From Erwinia sp. S63 (GTDB lineage: Bacteria > Pseudomonadota > Gammaproteobacteria > Enterobacterales > Enterobacteriaceae), in contig NZ_JACVUP010000007.1 in assembly GCF_016625195.1 (NCBI RefSeq), positions 207,915 to 271,914 of the forward strand: DNA of 64,000 bases, given 5' to 3'. Under the pieces are notes generated by a model. The model ran no database searches. It was given only the letters and a program-made list of their open reading frames with translations, and was not told the origin of the DNA. The translations under genes were made by a program, and so were the position numbers. Below are positions 38,019 through 48,359 of this stretch, in pieces. Within the stretch, counting starts at the first letter, position 1, and each line of letters starts with the position of its first letter.

Positions 38019-38501
38019 TTACACCTTCTTGGCTGGCGCCGCAGGACGATTCATCATCGTCAATCCCTTCAAAAAGTTACGCAGAATCTGATCGCCGCAC
38101 TCGCGGTAGTTCTTATGATCCGGATTGCGGAAAATTGCACCGACTTCAGCCTGTGAAATCTTAAAGTTTGCCTTCTCCAGCACCACCGGAATATCCGTGG
38201 TCTTCAGCGCAAACGCGATACGCAGCTTCTTGATGAAAATATTGTTGTTCATACGACGTTCGACTGACGGCGCTGGCGCATCTTCACTCTTACCGCGACG
38301 GAAGAAAATCAAACCGTTGAGGAAATAGCCCATGAGCACGTCCGGCAGCTTACGGAATGCCGCGTCTTCATCCTTCTTCATCCACGCCTGCACATCCTCC
38401 AGCGGCACTTCACTGCCCGCTAAGGCAAAAATCTCCACCACTTTGCTATCGCTCAAATCAAGCATATAGCGCACGCTGCGCAGAACATCGTTACTCGTCA
38501 T
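38019..38501 (-). CDS. yehS: YehS-like DUF1456 protein
   Basis: 160-residue soluble protein of the DUF1456 family, made of two similar halves: NDVLRSVRYMLDLSDSKVVEIFAL (about 4-27) and NNNIFIKKLRIAFALKTTDI (about 85-104), each followed by a PD.... segment. Function is unknown. In E. coli yehS lies far away, so this location is different. It follows metR on the same strand by 95 bases and has its own promoter candidate. Confidence 0.85.
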   Translation of the reverse strand: MTSNDVLRSVRYMLDLSDSKVVEIFALAGSEVPLEDVQAWMKKDEDAAFRKLPDVLMGYFLNGLIFFRRGKSEDAPAPSVERRMNNNIFIKKLRIAFALKTTDIPVVLEKANFKISQAEVGAIFRNPDHKNYRECGDQILRNFLKGLTMMNRPAAPAKKV

Positions 38502-38536
38502 GGTGAAACTCTCTTGGTCGCGGATTGAGGCGGCGC

Positions 38537-38565
38537 ATTATAGAGCAGGCTGGGCAGGGATAACA
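38537..38565 (-). promoter_or_regulatory. Candidate promoter of the yehS-like gene
   Basis: On the minus strand TGTTAT (38565-38560) and a consensus TATAAT (38542-38537) lie 17 bases apart, 36 bases before the start codon. The -35 is weak. Confidence 0.45.
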
Positions 38566-38596
38566 GCACGGGCGACTCCAGCCACCCGTGAGAACA

Positions 38597-39526
38597 TCAA
38601 GAAATCGACTGCAGTGAACCCGGGCGGGCGGCATCACGCACAAACGGCAGATGGTCACAGGCGTGTTGACGGGCGAAGCGCACAAAGGCTTCCAACACCG
38701 GCTGACGCTGTTCACCATCGCGAACCGCTGCATACAGGCGGCTCCACAAACCCGCGCCCAACGTCTTGGTCACCACTAAACCCTGCTTTTCAAAACTCTC
38801 GACCACCCAATGCGGAAGTGCGGCAATGCCCATTTGTGCCGACACCATCTGAATCAACAACAGGGTATTATCCACATTCTTCAATGCCGGGCTCACACCC
38901 GCAGGCTGCAGGAAATGACGCCAGATATCCAGGCGCTGACGCTGCACCGGATAAATCATCAACACCTCATCGGCTAAATCTTCCGGTGAGATATGTTCCA
39001 GCTTCGCCAGCGGATGATCCGGGGCAAGCACCAGACGCACCTCATAATCAAACATTGGCGTATAGAACAAACCGCTGCGCGGCAGAATATCGGAGGTTAA
39101 CACCACATCCAGTTCACCCTGCTGCAAGGCGGGCTGAGGATCAAAAGTCACCCCCGATTTAAAATCGACCACCACTTGCGGCCAACTCTGGCGGAAATTA
39201 TTCAGTGCCGGCGTCAGCCATTGAATGCAGCTGTGGCACTCAATCGCAATGCGCAGCGTGGTCTGATGCGGCTCGTGGCACGCCTGTAACGCCTGCTGGA
39301 TCTGCGGCAAAATCTGCTCGGCCAACTGCAGCATGATTTCCCCCTGCGGCGTAAACCGCAACGGCTGGCTCTTGCGCACAAACAGGCGAAAGCCCAGCCG
39401 CTGTTCCAGATCGCTGAACTGATGAGATAACGCCGATTGCGTCTGATGAAGCTGAGCAGCGGCAGCGGCTAACGAGCCGGTATTCTGCAACGCCTGCAGC
39501 GTTCTCAGGTGTTTGAGTTCGATCAT
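38597..39526 (-). CDS. metR: MetR, LysR-type activator of methionine genes
   Basis: 309 residues. N-terminal winged helix-turn-helix (about 1-60: [31 protein letters not shown]) and a C-terminal effector domain that binds homocysteine. It activates metE and other methionine genes and represses itself. It is divergent from metE with 214 bases between, holding two MetR-type sites and tandem met boxes. Confidence 0.96.
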   Translation of the reverse strand: MIELKHLRTLQALQNTGSLAAAAAQLHQTQSALSHQFSDLEQRLGFRLFVRKSQPLRFTPQGEIMLQLAEQILPQIQQALQACHEPHQTTLRIAIECHSCIQWLTPALNNFRQSWPQVVVDFKSGVTFDPQPALQQGELDVVLTSDILPRSGLFYTPMFDYEVRLVLAPDHPLAKLEHISPEDLADEVLMIYPVQRQRLDIWRHFLQPAGVSPALKNVDNTLLLIQMVSAQMGIAALPHWVVESFEKQGLVVTKTLGAGLWSRLYAAVRDGEQRQPVLEAFVRFARQHACDHLPFVRDAARPGSLQSIS

Positions 39527-39560
39527 GAGAGTCCTTCACATCGAGATTGAACAAATTGCG
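39526..39560. promoter_or_regulatory. Two MetR-type binding sites
   Basis: The MetR pattern is TGAA-N5-TTCA. TGAGAGTCCTTCA (39526-39538, one mismatch) touches the metR start codon; TGAACAAATTGCG (39548-39560) is weaker. Centres are 22 bp apart, two helical turns. Confidence 0.6.
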
Positions 39561-39598
39561 CTTGAGGAACATACAGTACCCGCAGATTATGGCGGTGT

Positions 39599-39622
39599 AA
39601 ACATCTGGACGGCTAAACATCT
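39599..39622. promoter_or_regulatory. MetJ operator: three tandem met boxes
   Basis: Three contiguous 8-mers, AAACATCT, GGACGGCT and AAACATCT, each match the met box AGACGTCT at six of eight positions. Tandem met boxes bind MetJ with S-adenosylmethionine, repressing metE. Confidence 0.75.
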
Positions 39623-39740
39623 CAAACAAGCGCCACCGCCATTTTACTCTCGTCCAGTTCAGGCGTTCAGCGGACGACATTTCACTCGCTGGATGAACGT
39701 AAATGGGCTCGACCCATTAAGCATATCTGGAGATCAATAA

Positions 39741-42011
39741 ATGACCATTCTGAACCATACACTCGGTTTCCCTCGTGTCGGTCTGCGTCGTGAACTGAAA
39801 AAAGCACAGGAAAGCTACTGGGCAGGTAACAGCTCACAGGAAGCGCTGCTGGCTGTGGGTCGCGAGCTGCGCGCCCGGCACTGGCAACAGCAAAAAGACG
39901 CAGGTGTGGATCTGCTGCCGGTGGGTGATTTCGCCTGGTACGATCATGTGTTGACCACCAGCCTGATGCTGGGCAATGTGCCGGCGCGCCATCAGAACAA
40001 GGATGGCTCAGTCGATCTCGATACGCTGTTCCGTCTGGGACGTGGCCGCGCGCCCAGTGGTGAACCCGCTGCGGCTGCCGAGATGACCAAATGGTTCAAC
40101 ACCAACTATCACTATATGGTGCCGGAATTCACGCAGGGCCAGCAGTTCAAACTCAGCTGGACACAGCTATTGGATGAAGTGGATGAAGCGCTGGCTCTGG
40201 GACACAACATCAAGCCAGTATTACTGGGGCCAGTAACTTACTTATGGTTGGGCAAAGTCAAAGGTAAGCCATTTGATCGTCTGTCGCTGCTGAAAGAGAT
40301 TCTGCCGGTCTACCAGCAAGTGCTGGCTCAACTGCATAAGCGCGGTATCGAATGGGTGCAGATAGATGAACCCGCGCTGGTGCTGGAGCTGCCACAGGAA
40401 TGGCGTGATGCGTTCAAGCCCACTTACGATGCATTACAAGGTGGCGTGAAACTGCTGCTGACCACCTACTTTGACGGCATCGGTCAAAACCTCGATGTGA
40501 TTCAGACGCTGCCCGTTCAAGGCCTGCATGTTGACCTGGTACATGGCAAAGATGACATCCAGCATATTCACCAACAGATCCCCACCGACTGGCTGCTCTC
40601 ATTAGGCGTGATCAACGGCCGTAACGTCTGGCGTGCCGATCTCAGCCGCTGGTTTGAGCGCCTGCAACCGCTGGTGGGGCAGCGCAAAAATCTATGGATT
40701 GGCTCCTCCTGCTCGCTGCTGCACAGTCCGATCGATCTCAGTGTCGAAACCCGGCTCGATGCGGAAGTGAAAAGCTGGTTCGCCTTTGCCTTACAGAAGT
40801 GTGCTGAACTGTCGCTGTTGAGCAACGCGCTCAACAATAATGATGCGGCATCGCTGGCGGAGTGGAGCGCGCCGATTCGAGCCCGTGCGCACTCCGAGCG
40901 AGTGCACAACACCGCAGTGAACGCGCGTCTGGCGCATATTCAGGCCAAAGACGTTGAGCGCGCCAGCCACTATGACGAACGTGCCAAAGCGCAGCGCCAT
41001 CGCTTTAATCTACCCGCCTGGCCAACCACCACGATTGGATCCTTCCCGCAAACCACTGAAATACGCGGCCTGCGACTCGACTTCAAAAAAGGCAACATTG
41101 ATGGCGGCCACTATCGCACCGGCATTGCAGAACACATCAAGCAGGCGATTGCCGAACAGGAACGGCTCGGGCTGGATGTGCTGGTACATGGCGAAGCAGA
41201 GCGTAATGACATGGTGGAATACTTCGGTGAAAACCTCGATGGCTTCGTGTTTACGCAAAATGGCTGGGTGCAGAGTTATGGCTCTCGCTGTGTGAAGCCG
41301 CCGGTGATCATCGGTGATATCAGCCGTCCGCAGCCGATTACCGTTGAGTGGGCGAAATACGCGCAATCGCTGACTGAAAAGCCCGTGAAAGGCATGCTCA
41401 CCGGCCCGGTCACGATTCTCTGCTGGTCATTCCCGCGTGAAGACGTGACGCGGGAAACTATTGCTAAACAGATTGCGCTGGCACTGCGTGATGAAGTGGA
41501 AGATTTAGAAAAAGCCGGGATCGGTATCATCCAGATTGATGAACCCGCGCTGCGTGAAGGCTTGCCGTTACATCAGTCGGACTGGGCGGCGTACCTGACC
41601 TGGGCGGTTGATGCCTTCCGCCTTAACGCGGCAGTGGCGCAGGACGCGACACAGATCCATACGCATATGTGTTATTGCGAGTTCAACGACATCATGGACT
41701 CGATTGCGGCACTGGACGCGGATGTGATCACCATCGAAACCTCACGTTCTGATATGGAATTGCTGGATGCGTTTAAAGCGTTCGAATATCCGAACGAAAT
41801 TGGGCCTGGCGTGTATGACATTCACTCACCGAATGTGCCCAGCGTGGAGTGGATGGAAGATCTGCTGCGGAAAGCGGCGCAAAGTATTCCGCCCGCGCGT
41901 TTGTGGGTCAACCCGGACTGCGGTCTGAAAACCCGTGGCTGGAGTGAAACCCGTCAGGCGCTGGCGAACATGGTTAAAGCGGCAAAAAATTTGCGTGGGG
42001 AAACGGCTTAA
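39741..42011 (+). CDS. metE: MetE, cobalamin-independent methionine synthase
   Basis: Transfers the methyl group from 5-methyltetrahydropteroyl-polyglutamate to homocysteine. 756 residues (E. coli 753), two (beta/alpha)8 barrels. Zinc and homocysteine ligands in the second barrel are visible as [11 protein letters not shown], the downstream Glu in [10 protein letters not shown] and the Cys in [11 protein letters not shown]. Start follows GGAG. Controlled by MetR and MetJ sites upstream. Confidence 0.97.
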   Translation: MTILNHTLGFPRVGLRRELKKAQESYWAGNSSQEALLAVGRELRARHWQQQKDAGVDLLPVGDFAWYDHVLTTSLMLGNVPARHQNKDGSVDLDTLFRLGRGRAPSGEPAAAAEMTKWFNTNYHYMVPEFTQGQQFKLSWTQLLDEVDEALALGHNIKPVLLGPVTYLWLGKVKGKPFDRLSLLKEILPVYQQVLAQLHKRGIEWVQIDEPALVLELPQEWRDAFKPTYDALQGGVKLLLTTYFDGIGQNLDVIQTLPVQGLHVDLVHGKDDIQHIHQQIPTDWLLSLGVINGRNVWRADLSRWFERLQPLVGQRKNLWIGSSCSLLHSPIDLSVETRLDAEVKSWFAFALQKCAELSLLSNALNNNDAASLAEWSAPIRARAHSERVHNTAVNARLAHIQAKDVERASHYDERAKAQRHRFNLPAWPTTTIGSFPQTTEIRGLRLDFKKGNIDGGHYRTGIAEHIKQAIAEQERLGLDVLVHGEAERNDMVEYFGENLDGFVFTQNGWVQSYGSRCVKPPVIIGDISRPQPITVEWAKYAQSLTEKPVKGMLTGPVTILCWSFPREDVTRETIAKQIALALRDEVEDLEKAGIGIIQIDEPALREGLPLHQSDWAAYLTWAVDAFRLNAAVAQDATQIHTHMCYCEFNDIMDSIAALDADVITIETSRSDMELLDAFKAFEYPNEIGPGVYDIHSPNVPSVEWMEDLLRKAAQSIPPARLWVNPDCGLKTRGWSETRQALANMVKAAKNLRGETA

Positions 42012-42022
42012 CGCACAGGGAT

Positions 42023-42043
42023 TTGGGGCGCAAAACGCCCCAA
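42023..42043. terminator. Hairpin between metE and the convergent hydrolase gene
   Basis: TTGGGGCG (42023-42030) and CGCCCCAA (42036-42043) form a perfect 8-bp stem with loop caaaa. There is no real T-run, so it is a weak, possibly bidirectional, terminator. Confidence 0.5.
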
Positions 42044-42048
42044 TATGA

Positions 42049-42885
42049 TCATGCGTTTGGCGCCACGCCATACTGCTTAAACCAGGCCAGCATGCGCGCC
42101 CAGCCATCGGCGGCAGAATCGGCATGATAGCTTGGTCGATAATCGGCATTGAACGCGTGACCGGCTTCCGGGTATACGACAATCTCCGCTTTGGCATTGG
42201 CGGCATGCAGCGCCTGGCGCATCTTATCAATGCTCTCTAACGGGATGCCTTCATCCTGGCCGCCGTACAAACCGAGTACCGGAGCCGTGAGATCCACGGC
42301 GACATCGATCGGGTGCTTCTGCTGCTTCAGGGTTTTCTCACCCTCTAAGCGGCCATACCAGGCGGCAGCGGCACGGACCTGCGGGTTATGCGCGGCAAAC
42401 AGCCAGCTGATACGCCCGCCCCAGCAAAATCCGGTGATCGCCATACGACGAATATCGCCATCGTGTCGCGCCGCCCAGTTAGCGACATGATCGAGATCAG
42501 ACAGCACCTGCGAATCCGGCACTTTGCTCACCAGCTCTTTCAGCAGTGTCGGGACATCGCTGAATTCACTCGGATCCCCTTCACGGAAGTACAGCTCTGG
42601 CGCCACGGCCAGGTAACCTTCCAGTGCCAGACGACGGCATACATCACGAATGTGCTCATGTACGCCAAAAATCTCCTGCACCACCAGAACCACCGGTAGC
42701 TTGCCTTCATAGGTTTTTGGTCGGGCATAATAAGCGGGTAGATTTTCACCCTGGCTCGGCACCGAGGTTTCACCCGCATGAATCTGATCGCTGGATGTGG
42801 TGATAGTGCTGCTGGCGATGGGCTGAACAGCAGGGGCAAAGCCGCCGGCTGCTGATTTTTGTGCCATATTGTCTTCGGTTTTCAT
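42049..42885 (-). CDS. ysgA: YsgA, dienelactone hydrolase-like protein
   Basis: 278-residue alpha/beta hydrolase close to E. coli YsgA (271). It has the dienelactone-hydrolase signature VVLVVQEIFGVHEHIRDVCRRLA, a Cys nucleophile in GFCWGG and a late His in EAGHAFNADYRPSYH. The physiological substrate is unknown. ATG 42885 is preferred because GGAGAG precedes it; ATG 42867 would give a start nearer E. coli. It sits convergent to metE. Confidence 0.92.
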   Translation of the reverse strand: MKTEDNMAQKSAAGGFAPAVQPIASSTITTSSDQIHAGETSVPSQGENLPAYYARPKTYEGKLPVVLVVQEIFGVHEHIRDVCRRLALEGYLAVAPELYFREGDPSEFSDVPTLLKELVSKVPDSQVLSDLDHVANWAARHDGDIRRMAITGFCWGGRISWLFAAHNPQVRAAAAWYGRLEGEKTLKQQKHPIDVAVDLTAPVLGLYGGQDEGIPLESIDKMRQALHAANAKAEIVVYPEAGHAFNADYRPSYHADSAADGWARMLAWFKQYGVAPNA

Positions 42886-43056
42886 GGTTCTCTCCGTGCT
42901 AGCAAATGCGCAATCACGTAACTATAGCCTGCTTCAAGAGCAAGGCTGACGTAGGGTTCAGAGGGATGTGTACTTATGTTCTTCTTCTCTATTAACACTG
43001 CCACCCGAACTTACACAGCACCGCTTGTAGCAATTCAGAATTGCCGAGCGCATTTG

Positions 43057-43151
43057 TGTGATGTGAGTCACATAATAATTTTCTGATAATGTAAGTTTCA
43101 TTGTCGATGGTGAAACTAATCACATATTTATCTGGCGCTCTCACGTAGAGT
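43057..43151 (+). promoter_or_regulatory. udp promoter with two CRP sites
   Basis: A perfect CRP site TGTGATGTGAGTCACA (43057-43072) and a near-perfect one, GGTGA-N6-TCACA (43109-43124), are exactly 52 bp apart. With -10 TAGAGT (43146-43151) they sit at about -93.5 and -41.5, the layout known at E. coli udp where CytR binds between them. The remaining part of the 300-base gap after ysgA shows nothing else I can name. Confidence 0.88.
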
Positions 43152-43185
43152 GGCACGCATATCCCTTATCTATCAGGAGTCTGTT

Positions 43186-43947
43186 ATGGCCCAGTCTGAC
43201 GTTTTCCACCTTGGTATCACTAAAGCCGATCTGAAAGGTGCCACATTGGCTATCGTTCCCGGCGATCCGGAGCGTGTGAAAAAAATTGCTGCGCTGATGG
43301 ATAATCCACAGCATCTGGCTTCGCACCGTGAGTTCACCACTTATCTGGCGGAAGTCGATGGCAAGCCGGTGGTGGTGTGCTCTACCGGAATCGGCGGTCC
43401 ATCTACCTCTATTGCAGTGGAAGAACTGGCACAGCTTGGTGTACGCACTTTCTTGCGTGTCGGCACCACCGGTGCGATCCAGCCAAATATCAATGTGGGC
43501 GATGTTTTGGTCACCACCGCGTCTGTGCGCCTTGACGGTGCCAGCCTGCACTTCGCACCGATGGAGTTCCCGGCAGTGGCGGATTTCACCTGCACCACCG
43601 CGCTGGTAGCCGCAGCTGAAGCCTGTGGCGCCAAAACGCATATCGGGATCACCGCCTCTTCTGACACCTTCTATCCGGGTCAGGAACGTTACGATACCTT
43701 CTCAGGACGCGTGGTGAATCGCTTCCAGGGCTCAATGCAAGAGTGGCAGCAAATGGGCGTGCTTAACTATGAGATGGAATCCGCTACACTGTTAACCATG
43801 TGCGCCAGTCAGGGGCTGCGAGCGGGCATGGTGGCGGGTGTTATCGTTAACCGTACGCAAAAAGAGATCCCGGATGCCGCGACCATGAAACAGACCGAAA
43901 GCGATGCGGTGAAAATTGTTGTCGAAGCCGCGCGCCGCTTAATTTAG
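43186..43947 (+). CDS. udp: Udp, uridine phosphorylase
   Basis: Splits uridine with phosphate into uracil and ribose-1-phosphate. The ATG at 43186, after CAGGAG, gives 253 residues, exactly the E. coli length; the upstream opening of the frame is not used. Family motifs: IVPGDPERV (phosphate site), [24 protein letters not shown] and [12 protein letters not shown]. Confidence 0.97.
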   Translation: MAQSDVFHLGITKADLKGATLAIVPGDPERVKKIAALMDNPQHLASHREFTTYLAEVDGKPVVVCSTGIGGPSTSIAVEELAQLGVRTFLRVGTTGAIQPNINVGDVLVTTASVRLDGASLHFAPMEFPAVADFTCTTALVAAAEACGAKTHIGITASSDTFYPGQERYDTFSGRVVNRFQGSMQEWQQMGVLNYEMESATLLTMCASQGLRAGMVAGVIVNRTQKEIPDAATMKQTESDAVKIVVEAARRLI

Positions 43948-44047
43948 TGCGCCAGTCAGGGGATGATTACGAGACCAGGCTTATAGGGAGCTCATCAACT
44001 GCCTGATTAGAATGCGCGCAATTTCAGCCAATACTGAGACTCTGCTT

Positions 44048-45316
44048 ATGCGCAAAATGGTTTCATCTCCACGTCCCGCTTTTATGAATACCCCTGCTGC
44101 TGCGCAATCGCGTATTGAGGGCGCAGCAGCACGTTTTCGCGAGGCGATGGCGGCTTCTGACTTTCCTGCGGCACGTCAGTGCTGTGAAGAGGTTTTGCGC
44201 GTCATGCCGCAAAACATGCAGGTACTGAGTGACTATGCGCTGACGCTGATGCGTGTAGGTGAGTACAAGAAATCTTACAAAACCTACCAGAAGATCTATC
44301 AGGCTCCGGCTGCACAGCGTGCGCAAGCCTCTGACACCTGGCTCGATGGCTTAACCGAAGTGTGTGGCTGGCTGGAAAAACACGATGAAGTGGCGCGCTA
44401 TGGCCGCGAGTCGCTGGAAAAGTCAGACACGATTTTCCGACAAGGTCATAAAGTGGCGTATCCCGCAGAAGCCCCACCGTCTTTCAATCCCGCGAATCCC
44501 ACTGAAAACATCATCTCTTTCAGCCTGTACGGCGGCCAACCGCGCTATTGTGAAACGCTGATCAAAAATATCGACGTCGCGCGCGAGCTTTATCCCAATT
44601 GGATTTGTCGTATCTATCTTGACGACAGCGTGCCGCAACACGTCTGGCAACGACTGAAACAGCCGAATACGCAGTTGGTGGATATGTCGCATGAGAAGAC
44701 AATATTCCCGACGCTATGGCGCTTTCTGGTGATGGATGATGCCAGTGTTAAACGTTACATTGTGCGGGATGCGGACTCCTTGCTGTCGGAACGTGAAGTG
44801 GCGGCGGTGGAAGTCTGGCTGCAGTCGCCATCCTGGTTCCATCATATGCGCGACTACTTTACCCATACCGAACTGCTGCTAGCGGGCATGTGGGGCGGCT
44901 GTCACGGCGTGTTCCATAACGTTGAGCAACAGATGCGCGACTTTATCGCCCAGTACAGCGGCAGTGAGCGCTTCACCGATCAATATTTCCTCAAGGTTGC
45001 GCTGTGGCCGACAGTGCGCGAAAGCCTGCTGAATCATGACGATATCTTCCGGTTCCATCATGCCCAGCCGTGGCCCGCCCATCCGCCGATACGCTGGCAA
45101 ACCGATCGTTTCCATGTTGGTAGCAACGCCGGTTACTCCAGCATGGCGGGTAAAGTGGAAAACGTGGATAACGGCTGGCAGCAGGTTGAACTCACCCATG
45201 ACGGGCAAAGCTGGTGTTATCCCGCCAAAGTAAAAGGCAGCGAATGGCTGTTGCCGATGCCGTTTTTCCTGATTGATGCGTGGAAGGCGGGTGATTTGAC
45301 GGTCAAAGCGCTGTAA
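44048..45316 (+). CDS. TPR protein with glycosyltransferase-like domain
   Basis: 422 residues from ATG 44048; alternatives are 44012 (longer, no good ribosome site) and 44084. I do not recognise a named gene. The N-terminal part (about 15-110) has TPR-like helices (AARFREAMAASDFPAARQCCEEVLRVMPQNMQVLSDYALTLMRVGEYKKS). The rest resembles a GT-A-type glycosyltransferase-like domain: ENIISFSLYGGQPRYCETLIKNIDVARELYPNW, an acidic RDADSLLSERE that could bind a metal-nucleotide, and HTELLLAGMWGGCHG. No signal peptide is seen, so it is probably cytosolic. It sits between udp and rmuC, where E. coli has no such gene. Confidence 0.7.
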   Translation: MRKMVSSPRPAFMNTPAAAQSRIEGAAARFREAMAASDFPAARQCCEEVLRVMPQNMQVLSDYALTLMRVGEYKKSYKTYQKIYQAPAAQRAQASDTWLDGLTEVCGWLEKHDEVARYGRESLEKSDTIFRQGHKVAYPAEAPPSFNPANPTENIISFSLYGGQPRYCETLIKNIDVARELYPNWICRIYLDDSVPQHVWQRLKQPNTQLVDMSHEKTIFPTLWRFLVMDDASVKRYIVRDADSLLSEREVAAVEVWLQSPSWFHHMRDYFTHTELLLAGMWGGCHGVFHNVEQQMRDFIAQYSGSERFTDQYFLKVALWPTVRESLLNHDDIFRFHHAQPWPAHPPIRWQTDRFHVGSNAGYSSMAGKVENVDNGWQQVELTHDGQSWCYPAKVKGSEWLLPMPFFLIDAWKAGDLTVKAL

Positions 45317-45401
45317 ATCACCCGCCAGCTTCACAACAGTCTGGACATTCATACAGTAGCGTCTTACCTTTTCCCTCAGCGAAACGATCCGCGGGGGGAT
45401 T

Positions 45402-46913
45402 ATGGATCAGCAACTTATCATTAGCGGCGCGCTGGCGTTGGCCGGACTGGGCCTCGGTTGGATTTTGGCCCAGTTACGGGCCGGGCACCAGCACGCCAGC
45501 TTCACCACCGAACGCCGACTGCTGGAAGAGGCGCAACAGCGCCAGCAGCAGCAGCTCGAACAGTTACAACAGCAAATTCAGCAGCGCGAACAAGAACTTC
45601 GGCAATTGCATGGCACGCTCAGCGGAGCACAGGAACGGCTGCAACAGCTCGATTACTGGCGTGGCGAAAGTGAGCAGCTCAGCCGGGAACTGCGCAATCA
45701 GCTGGAAGTGAACAGCGCGCAGGAAGCGGAACTGCGTGAAGTCACCATCCGTTTAGAAGAGACGCGTTTTGGCGCGGAAGAGAAGCAGCGCCTGCTCACT
45801 AACAGCGAACAGCGCCTCAGCGCGCAGTTTGAAAATCTGGCCAACCGCATTTTTGAAAACAGCGGGCGTCGCGTGGATGAGCAGAATCGGCAAAGCCTCA
45901 ATGGCCTGATTGGCCCGCTGCGTGAACAGCTGGATGGTTTCCGCCGCCAGGTAACCGACAGCTTTGGCCAGGAAGCGCGTGAACGCCATACGCTGGCCCA
46001 TGAAATTCGTCAGCTGCAACAGCTTAACGCACAGATGGCACAGGAAGCGGTCAACCTCACCAAAGCGTTGAAAGGCGACAACAAAATTCAGGGCAACTGG
46101 GGTGAAGTGGTGCTGGCGCGCGTGCTGGAGGCTTCCGGCCTGCGCGAAGGTTATGAATATCAGACGCAGGTCAGCGTGCAGCTGGAACAGCAGGGCAGGA
46201 TGCAACCGGATGTGATCGTGCGGTTGCCGCAGGGCAAGGATGTGGTGATTGACGCCAAAATGACGCTGGTGGCTTACGAACGCTATTTCAATGCGGAAGA
46301 TGAAGCCACACGCGAGCAGGCGATTCAGGAGCACGTGAATGCCATGCGTGGCCATATTCGTCTGCTGGGGCGTAAAGATTATCAACAATTGCCCGGTTTA
46401 CGCTCTCTGGATTATGTGTTGATGTTTATTCCGGTCGAACCCGCGTTCTTATTGGCGATTGATCGGCAGCCGGAGCTGATCAGCGAAGCGCTGCAGCAGA
46501 ACATCATGCTGGTCAGCCCAACCACCTTGCTGGTGGCGCTGCGCACCATTAACAACCTGTGGCGTTATGAGCACCAGAGCCGCAATGCCCAACGCATCGC
46601 CGACCGTGCTACGCGGTTGTACGATAAAATGCGACTGTTTGTGGATGATATGAGCGGCATCGGTCACAGCCTCGATAAAGCGCAGCAGAGTTATCATCAG
46701 GCGATGAAAAAGCTGTCAGAAGGGCGCGGCAATTTGATTGCGCAAAGCGAATCCTTCCGCGCATTGGGTGTGGAGATCAAACGTCCGATCAATCCCCAAC
46801 TGGTGGAGCAAGCGCAGCCGGAAGAGGCGGATGAAGATTGGGCGGACGATCCCAAGCCTGATGAAAATGCGGCAGATTCTTCCACCGCTTCGCTGCGCCG
46901 CATCAACGAATAG
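45402..46913 (+). CDS. rmuC: RmuC, DNA recombination-limiting protein
   Basis: 503 residues (E. coli about 475). An N-terminal membrane anchor (about 5-26) is followed by a Gln/Glu-rich coiled coil (about 35-120) and the RmuC nuclease-like domain (about 165-430) with GNWGEVVLARVLE, PDVIVRLPQGKDVVIDAKM and FIPVEPAFLLA. In E. coli it limits inversion at short inverted repeats. The acidic Asp/Glu-rich tail (from about 470) accounts for the extra length. Confidence 0.93.
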   Translation: MDQQLIISGALALAGLGLGWILAQLRAGHQHASFTTERRLLEEAQQRQQQQLEQLQQQIQQREQELRQLHGTLSGAQERLQQLDYWRGESEQLSRELRNQLEVNSAQEAELREVTIRLEETRFGAEEKQRLLTNSEQRLSAQFENLANRIFENSGRRVDEQNRQSLNGLIGPLREQLDGFRRQVTDSFGQEARERHTLAHEIRQLQQLNAQMAQEAVNLTKALKGDNKIQGNWGEVVLARVLEASGLREGYEYQTQVSVQLEQQGRMQPDVIVRLPQGKDVVIDAKMTLVAYERYFNAEDEATREQAIQEHVNAMRGHIRLLGRKDYQQLPGLRSLDYVLMFIPVEPAFLLAIDRQPELISEALQQNIMLVSPTTLLVALRTINNLWRYEHQSRNAQRIADRATRLYDKMRLFVDDMSGIGHSLDKAQQSYHQAMKKLSEGRGNLIAQSESFRALGVEIKRPINPQLVEQAQPEEADEDWADDPKPDENAADSSTASLRRINE

Positions 46914-46988
46914 CACGGTGGTCGCGTGCTCGTGTAGCGCGACTCTGATACACTTCGGCAAGAATTGTTTGTGGAACAGGTAAACCCG

Positions 46989-47747
46989 ATGGCAGATGAA
47001 TCACAGCAGGAAACTACCCATTTTGGCTTTCAGACTGTCGCGAAAAGCGAAAAGGCCGATAAAGTCGCGGACGTGTTTCATTCCGTAGCGGCAAAATATG
47101 ACCTGATGAACGATTTGATGTCGTTTGGCATCCATCGTGTCTGGAAGCGTTTTACTATCGACAGCAGCGGCGTACGTCGTGGTCAGCGCGTGCTGGATCT
47201 GGCCGGCGGTACCGGCGATTTGACGGCGAAATTCTCGCGTCTGGTGGGCGAAAACGGTCAGGTGGTACTGGCGGATATCAACAGCTCAATGCTGAAGATG
47301 GGCCGTGAGAAGCTGCGTAATATGGGCGTGTCTGGCAATGTCAGCTACGTGCAGGCCAACGCCGAAGCGCTGCCATTCCCGGATAACTATTTCGATTGCA
47401 TCACCATCTCTTTTGGCTTGCGTAACGTCACCGAAAAAGAGAAGGCGCTGGCCTCGATGTTCCGGGTGCTGAAGCCGGGTGGACGCTTGCTGGTGCTGGA
47501 ATTCTCTAAACCGTTGCTGGAACCGCTGAGCAAAGCTTACGATACCTATTCCTTCCACATCCTGCCGCGTATTGGGCAGCTGGTCGCGCAGGATGCGGAA
47601 AGCTATCGCTATCTGGCGGAGTCGATTCGTATGCATCCCGATCAGGAAACGCTGAAAGCGATGATGAATGATGTCGGCTTCGAAAATACCACCTACTTCA
47701 ATATGACTGGCGGTATTGTTGCGCTGCATCGCGGCTTTAAGTTCTGA
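46989..47747 (+). CDS. ubiE: UbiE, ubiquinone/menaquinone C-methyltransferase
   Basis: SAM-dependent C-methylation in ubiquinone and menaquinone synthesis. The ATG at 46989 gives 252 residues. Family signatures: [27 protein letters not shown] motif [13 protein letters not shown], and the late [18 protein letters not shown]. First of ubiE-ubiJ-ubiB. Confidence 0.97.
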   Translation: MADESQQETTHFGFQTVAKSEKADKVADVFHSVAAKYDLMNDLMSFGIHRVWKRFTIDSSGVRRGQRVLDLAGGTGDLTAKFSRLVGENGQVVLADINSSMLKMGREKLRNMGVSGNVSYVQANAEALPFPDNYFDCITISFGLRNVTEKEKALASMFRVLKPGGRLLVLEFSKPLLEPLSKAYDTYSFHILPRIGQLVAQDAESYRYLAESIRMHPDQETLKAMMNDVGFENTTYFNMTGGIVALHRGFKF

Positions 47748-47753
47748 TTGATT

Positions 47754-48359
47754 ATGACTTTTACTCCGCTTATCACGGGCGGTCTTGAGACCGCCCTTAA
47801 TCGTGTTCTCTATCGCGACCGCAGCCTGAAAGCGGCCCGCCAGCGTCTGGCAGGTAAAGTGCTGATGCTGCGTCTGCAGGAGCTGGATTTCCCACTGGTG
47901 CTGGTGTTTAGCGAATCGCAGCTGGATGTGCTGAGTGACTGGCAGGACAGCAGCGATTGTAGCGTGAGCCTGCGCCTCAGCACCTTGCCGAAACTGCGCG
48001 ATCGCCAGCAGCTGACCGGCCTGATCCGTAGCGGTGAGCTGGACGTGGAAGGCGATCTGCAAGTGGTTCAGCAATTCTCTGCGCTGATGGATCTCGCTGA
48101 GCTCGATCCAGCCGAGTATCTGGCGCCGTGGATCGGCGATATTGCCGCGCAAGGTGTCAGCCAGGCTGCTCAGCAGGCGCTGAAATTTGTGCAGAAACAG
48201 GTGACGCGTCGGCAGGATTACCTCGGCCAGGTTCTGACTGAAGAGTGGCGGGTTGCGCCCGGTGCACTGGAACTGGCGTGGTTCTGTGAAGAGGTAGAGG
48301 CGATGGAACGTTCGCTTAATGCGTTTGAAACGCGTTTAGCACAGCTGGAGGCGAAATGA
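47754..48359 (+). CDS. ubiJ: UbiJ, ubiquinone biosynthesis accessory protein
   Basis: SCP2-like lipid-binding protein that, with UbiK, supports aerobic ubiquinone synthesis in the Ubi complex. From ATG 47754, seven bases after ubiE, it has 201 residues, the E. coli length. The core [29 protein letters not shown] is conserved, and the C-terminus ends in a coiled segment. Its stop overlaps the ubiB ATG (ATGA). Confidence 0.94.
   Translation: MTFTPLITGGLETALNRVLYRDRSLKAARQRLAGKVLMLRLQELDFPLVLVFSESQLDVLSDWQDSSDCSVSLRLSTLPKLRDRQQLTGLIRSGELDVEGDLQVVQQFSALMDLAELDPAEYLAPWIGDIAAQGVSQAAQQALKFVQKQVTRRQDYLGQVLTEEWRVAPGALELAWFCEEVEAMERSLNAFETRLAQLEAK

Noticed and set aside
47286..48152. Minus-strand ORF of 288 residues across ubiE and ubiJ
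   Set aside because: Runs antisense through two conserved genes and has shadow-like composition.
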